Program-made: the position numbers and the translations under genes | In this document: in pieces, positions 60,700 through 64,000 of the stretch | How the letters are laid out: each line of letters opens with the position of its first letter | How positions within the stretch are numbered: the first letter of the stretch is position 1 | NCBI RefSeq assembly: GCF_002127225.1 | Contig: NZ_NFUR01000004.1 | Coordinates: 124,001-188,000, forward strand | DNA: 64,000 nucleotides | DNA from: Sphingomonas sp. IBVSS2 | GTDB lineage: Bacteria; Pseudomonadota; Alphaproteobacteria; Sphingomonadales; Sphingomonadaceae | Direction of reading: 5' to 3' | Notes under the pieces: generated by a model | Seen by the model: the letters and a program-made list of their open reading frames with translations, nothing else | What the model was told of the DNA's origin: nothing | Database searches by the model: none

Positions 60700-63600
60700 T
60701 GCTTGCCCCCCGTCCGTTCGGTGAAGGTCACCGCGTCGGCATCGGCGCTGATGTACAGAATCTGTGCGCCGGTCACCGGATCGAGCTGGGCGGATTTGGG
60801 TGCCAGCACCTGCTGGTCCGGCGCACCGGAGGAATTGCCCGATTCGGTGGGCGCCCAGAGCTTGTCGACACCGGCCTTCGTCACGCCGTCGACGCCTTCC
60901 ACGATGCGGATGATCTCGCTGGCCCGGACCAGCTCGTCGAACGCCATTGCCGGCAGCGCATAGGCGGCCCGAAGCGCATCGCTGATCGATTGCTGGATCG
61001 CATGGACGTCGGCGCCCGTATCGGCGGCGAACCAGCCCTGCACCTTGAACGGAAGCGGTTCGAAGGGGAGCAGGCGAATGTCGAGCCTGGTCGCCTGCGC
61101 GGTATCGACGGCGGCCGCGAGCGACTTGAATGCCGGCGACAGCATGTCCGGCACTTCGTTGTCGGGGCCGGCGAGGGTGAGCAGGAAGACCGAATGCCGC
61201 GCCCGCGGGAGCTTGCCGTCATCCTGGAGGACCGTGAGCACCGCCGCGCTGACTTCGGGGCGGTTGAGGACGAAGCTGACCATGTCCTGCCGCGTGACGA
61301 TCCGCCCCAGATCCTGGGCGCCGGTTGGGATCAGGTCGCGCAGCGTGCCGCGCGGCGGCGCTCCGATCCCGCCGCTCGCCGCGACCGGATTGAGCACGCT
61401 CTTGATCCCGCCCACTCCCATCGGCGCGCGCGTGATGCTTCCGGCGGCGACATTGCCGTTGACCCCTGCGCCGACGCGATAGGTGGCGACGATATTGTCC
61501 GTGCCCGTCGGCGGCCGCAGCCCATGGACGCTGTCGCCGAAGGTGATCTGCGCGCGACCCTGGGCGTCCTGGGTGAGCTGATAGGCACGGGCATCCGGCC
61601 CCATGCTGCCCAGCGCCTCCACGCATTGCCAGACCGCACCGTTGACGGTCACGCTGAGCTGCGGCGCGATCGCCCCGTCGGCTTCCTCGAGCCAGGTCAG
61701 CGGCGCCTGCTTGAGCAGGAATTGCTGGAACGGCTTCTGCCCGTCGCCATTGCCGAGCACCTCGCCCGCGATCGTGCTCCCCTGGGTCACCTCGACCACA
61801 TTGCCGTACACGGTGGTGGTGGTGCGATCGTAGAGATAGCGCAGCGGCTCCTGCAGGGTCAGGGTGGTGGTATTGTCGCTCGACGATTTCGCGATCGCCT
61901 TCACGGTCACCGCCTCGCTCTGGATCGGGCGGTTGAACAGCGCGAGCTGCGCGGAGGTGACGTTGCCGATCGTGGTGCCGTTGCCGGAGAGATAGGCGAA
62001 GTCCGAGGGCGGGTCGCCCGCCGGATCGGTCTGGAGCGAGAGGTTGCCGATATCCGGGATATTGGCCCACCACCATTTGCCGTCCTGCTTCGCGCCGCTC
62101 TGCGGAATCGGCCCGTAGACCATGACGAGCGTGTCTTCCGGGAGCGCCGTCTGCGCGCCGATCGGCCACACCTTGCCCACCGTCGTCGCCAGCGGCGGGT
62201 TGCCGGCGAGCAGGAGCGCCTGGCCGACCACGATCTGGTCGATCAGGCCGGTGAGCACCAGCGTGTCGTCCGGCACGGTGGGATTGCCGGGCGTCGGCGT
62301 GTTGCCGGGCAGCGGCGCATCGTCGATCGGCGGCGCGAGGCTCAGCTGCTGGCTCTGGGTATAGACCAGCGCCTGGCGCCGGGCGTCCGAATCCGCCGGC
62401 GGTGGTGCCTCGACATAGAGCACGGCTGTGCAGGTCGAATTGCCGTTGCCATCGACCTGGCCGCCAAAGGCATAGACGCCGTGATTGGCGAGCGGGATCG
62501 GGTTCACCCCCTCGGTGAGCGACACGAGATTGGGATAGTCGGGAGAGGGCAGCACGATCGGCAGCGGATAGGCCGGCGCGGCGCTGCCGCCGTTCGGCGG
62601 CACGATCTCATAGGTCGAATTGGTGTCGCCGCCCAGCATCAGCACGCCCTGTTCGACGAGCACCGCTCCCTGCGAGCAGCGTGCCGCATTGAGGGTGGGA
62701 CCGGCGGAGAAGGCGAAGCTGGTGGGATCGAACAAGGTGCTGCTGGCGCTGGGCTCCATGGTCCAGTCGATCGCGCCCCCGGCGATCAGCACCCGGGCAT
62801 CGGGCAGCAACGTCGCCGAATGCATCGCGCGCGGCACCGGCATGTCCGCGATGGTCGCAAAGGCCTGGGCGGCGATGTTGAACACCGCGGCCTGGGTGAT
62901 CGGCCAGATCTGGATCTCGTCGAACGGCGCTTCGGATTGGAAGGCGCTGAAGCCGCCGGCGATCAGCACGTCGCCATTGGCGAGCAATGTCGCCGAGTGC
63001 AGGGCGAAGCCCTTGTCGAGCACGGTGGTGATCGCAGTGAAGGTCTGGGTGGCGGTGGCGAAGGTCTCGGCCGTATGGAGGCTGGGCACGTAGATCGCCT
63101 CGAGCCCGGGCAGATCATAGGTGATCGGCGGAACCGCGAACCCGCCCGCGAGCAGCACCGAACCATCGGTGAGCACGGTCGCGCTGTGGCCGCAGCGCGG
63201 CGTCGTCATCTTGTTGCCCACCTTGCGGAAGGTGCGGCTCTTGGGATCATAGACTTCGGCGGTATCGAGCACCGCATAGCCGTCATCGCCCAGGCCGTAG
63301 CCGCCGGCATAGAGGACGGTGCCGTTGGCGAGGAGCGACAGCGTCGCGCCGATGCGGGGCGCGATGGGCGCGCCGGCCGCGGTCGACAGGCCGGTGGTGG
63401 GATCGAAGGTCCAGGCGAAGCCGGTCATGGTCGTCGTGAGCTGCGGAAAGGGCTCGGGCTGAGTTGCCCCGACGATCAGGATCGTGCCGTCGGCGAGCAG
63501 GATCGTGCCGGTGGGCGCGAGCGTGAACGGCGTGGTCAGCACCGGCCCGGGCAGCGTCTGGAACGTGCCGACATCGGCATCGAGCGCGACCACCGCACCG

Positions 63601-64000
63601 GTATAGGTGGGCGGGGTGTCGGGCTCGGCGGGCAGTGCGGAGATGCCGCCGGTGAGCAGGAGAAAGTCCTGGGCGAGCGCGGCGAAGGCGGGATAGCCCT
63701 GCGGATTGGGCAGCGGCGCGCCGACGATGCTGGGCGCCAGCACCTCGCCGCCGTTGAAGGGAATGCTGACGCCCGGGCTAACGGCGAACGTCTCTACCGT
63801 GGCGAGGACCCTGTTGCCGGCGATGCCGCCCGCGACGGCGACCTTGTTGCCGGGCAGCAGCGCGGCGGCATGGTTGGAGCGGGCTTCGCTGAGCGGCGGG
63901 GCGACGACGAAGGTGGGCACGGCGCTGATGCTGCCGCCGGTCTGATAGGCGGCAAAGGCACCGATCAGCCAGTCGTCGCCCACCGGCCCGGTGGCGGACT
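60696..64000 (-). CDS. Kelch-repeat protein fused to baseplate J-like (Afp11-type) domain, partial
   Basis: The frame is open to the right edge, so the N terminus is outside; about 1100 residues are visible. The first 480 contain at least five kelch-like blades (HSATVLTDGSVLLAGGF, HSATLLANGDVLIAGGF, HSATLLPDARVLIAGGA). The C-terminal 330 form a baseplate J/gp47-like domain (FGDSVHGLRPPTGTDNIVAT, GRIVTRQDMVSFVLNRPEVS, ending with the 'VDGVTKAG' segment). J proteins build the wedge of contractile tails. The kelch propeller may be a surface-exposed binding module. It is coupled to the tail I-like gene by ATGA. Confidence 0.75.
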   Translation of the reverse strand, partial: SATGPVGDDWLIGAFAAYQTGGSISAVPTFVVAPPLSEARSNHAAALLPGNKVAVAGGIAGNRVLATVETFAVSPGVSIPFNGGEVLAPSIVGAPLPNPQGYPAFAALAQDFLLLTGGISALPAEPDTPPTYTGAVVALDADVGTFQTLPGPVLTTPFTLAPTGTILLADGTILIVGATQPEPFPQLTTTMTGFAWTFDPTTGLSTAAGAPIAPRIGATLSLLANGTVLYAGGYGLGDDGYAVLDTAEVYDPKSRTFRKVGNKMTTPRCGHSATVLTDGSVLLAGGFAVPPITYDLPGLEAIYVPSLHTAETFATATQTFTAITTVLDKGFALHSATLLANGDVLIAGGFSAFQSEAPFDEIQIWPITQAAVFNIAAQAFATIADMPVPRAMHSATLLPDARVLIAGGAIDWTMEPSASSTLFDPTSFAFSAGPTLNAARCSQGAVLVEQGVLMLGGDTNSTYEIVPPNGGSAAPAYPLPIVLPSPDYPNLVSLTEGVNPIPLANHGVYAFGGQVDGNGNSTCTAVLYVEAPPPADSDARRQALVYTQSQQLSLAPPIDDAPLPGNTPTPGNPTVPDDTLVLTGLIDQIVVGQALLLAGNPPLATTVGKVWPIGAQTALPEDTLVMVYGPIPQSGAKQDGKWWWANIPDIGNLSLQTDPAGDPPSDFAYLSGNGTTIGNVTSAQLALFNRPIQSEAVTVKAIAKSSSDNTTTLTLQEPLRYLYDRTTTTVYGNVVEVTQGSTIAGEVLGNGDGQKPFQQFLLKQAPLTWLEEADGAIAPQLSVTVNGAVWQCVEALGSMGPDARAYQLTQDAQGRAQITFGDSVHGLRPPTGTDNIVATYRVGAGVNGNVAAGSITRAPMGVGGIKSVLNPVAASGGIGAPPRGTLRDLIPTGAQDLGRIVTRQDMVSFVLNRPEVSAAVLTVLQDDGKLPRARHSVFLLTLAGPDNEVPDMLSPAFKSLAAAVDTAQATRLDIRLLPFEPLPFKVQGWFAADTGADVHAIQQSISDALRAAYALPAMAFDELVRASEIIRIVEGVDGVTKAGVDKLWAPTESGNSSGAPDQQVLAPKSAQLDPVTGAQILYISADADAVTFTERTGGKQ

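Overview
The window looks like chromosomal DNA from a high-GC alphaproteobacterium, most likely a member of the Sphingomonadaceae (Sphingomonas-like). The evidence is the rpoB, rpoC, rplJ, rplL, rplA, rplK, nusG and secE proteins, three large TonB-dependent receptors, many secreted Ala/Pro-rich proteins and uniformly GC-rich third codon positions. The genus is inferred from general knowledge, not from a search.

Layout. 1-1.2 kb: the end of a ketopantoate-reductase-like gene coupled to a DUF1993 gene. 1.4-8.8 kb: a TonB receptor, a methyl-accepting chemotaxis protein, an OprB-type porin, a sulfotransferase and a small gene whose start lies in a perfect 16-bp hairpin. 8.8-11.1 kb: an ECF42-type sigma factor with two DGPF (YciI-like) genes. 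Each DGPF gene carries the same TGTCGA-N17-CGTCGTC promoter. 11.2-12.8 kb: small secreted proteins. 13-21.5 kb: rpoC and rpoB. 21.9-31.6 kb: a TonB receptor, a Pro-rich anchored protein, an alpha-amino acid ester hydrolase, a TonB-C-like protein and an active/inactive M16 peptidase pair, which together suggest peptide uptake and breakdown. 31.7-35.1 kb: an acyltransferase with an SGNH domain and a second Pro-rich anchored protein. 35.1-36.1 kb: rplL and rplJ. 36.5-43 kb: a third TonB receptor, a degenerate peptidase-like protein, a LuxR-type regulator split by a 16-bp tandem duplication, and small regulatory or membrane proteins. 43.2-44.3 kb: rplA and rplK. 44.5-46.1 kb: two secreted proteins. 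46.1-54.1 kb: three tandem pairs of a double-glycine-leader protein and an S9-like alpha/beta hydrolase. 54.3-55.1 kb: nusG and secE. 55.3-55.9 kb: a YqaA/DedA-like membrane protein. 56-64 kb: one edge of an extracellular contractile injection (phage-tail-like) locus.

Two observations stand out. First, the normally contiguous secE-nusG-rplK-rplA-rplJ-rplL-rpoB-rpoC block is present in canonical order on one strand, but it is cut into four pieces by about 10, 7 and 14 kb of accessory DNA. The rpoB and secE pieces have visible sigma70-type promoters of their own. Second, the piece inserted between nusG and rplK holds the three-pair array. Each pair opens with an almost indel-free 324-bp repeat that covers the upstream region, a GG leader and a Gly-rich domain. 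It then switches abruptly to an unrelated middle section and ends in an EF-hand-like loop. An S9-like hydrolase with an intact Ser-Asp-His triad follows within about 30 bp. I know of no described system with this layout, and it is the best candidate here for something new.
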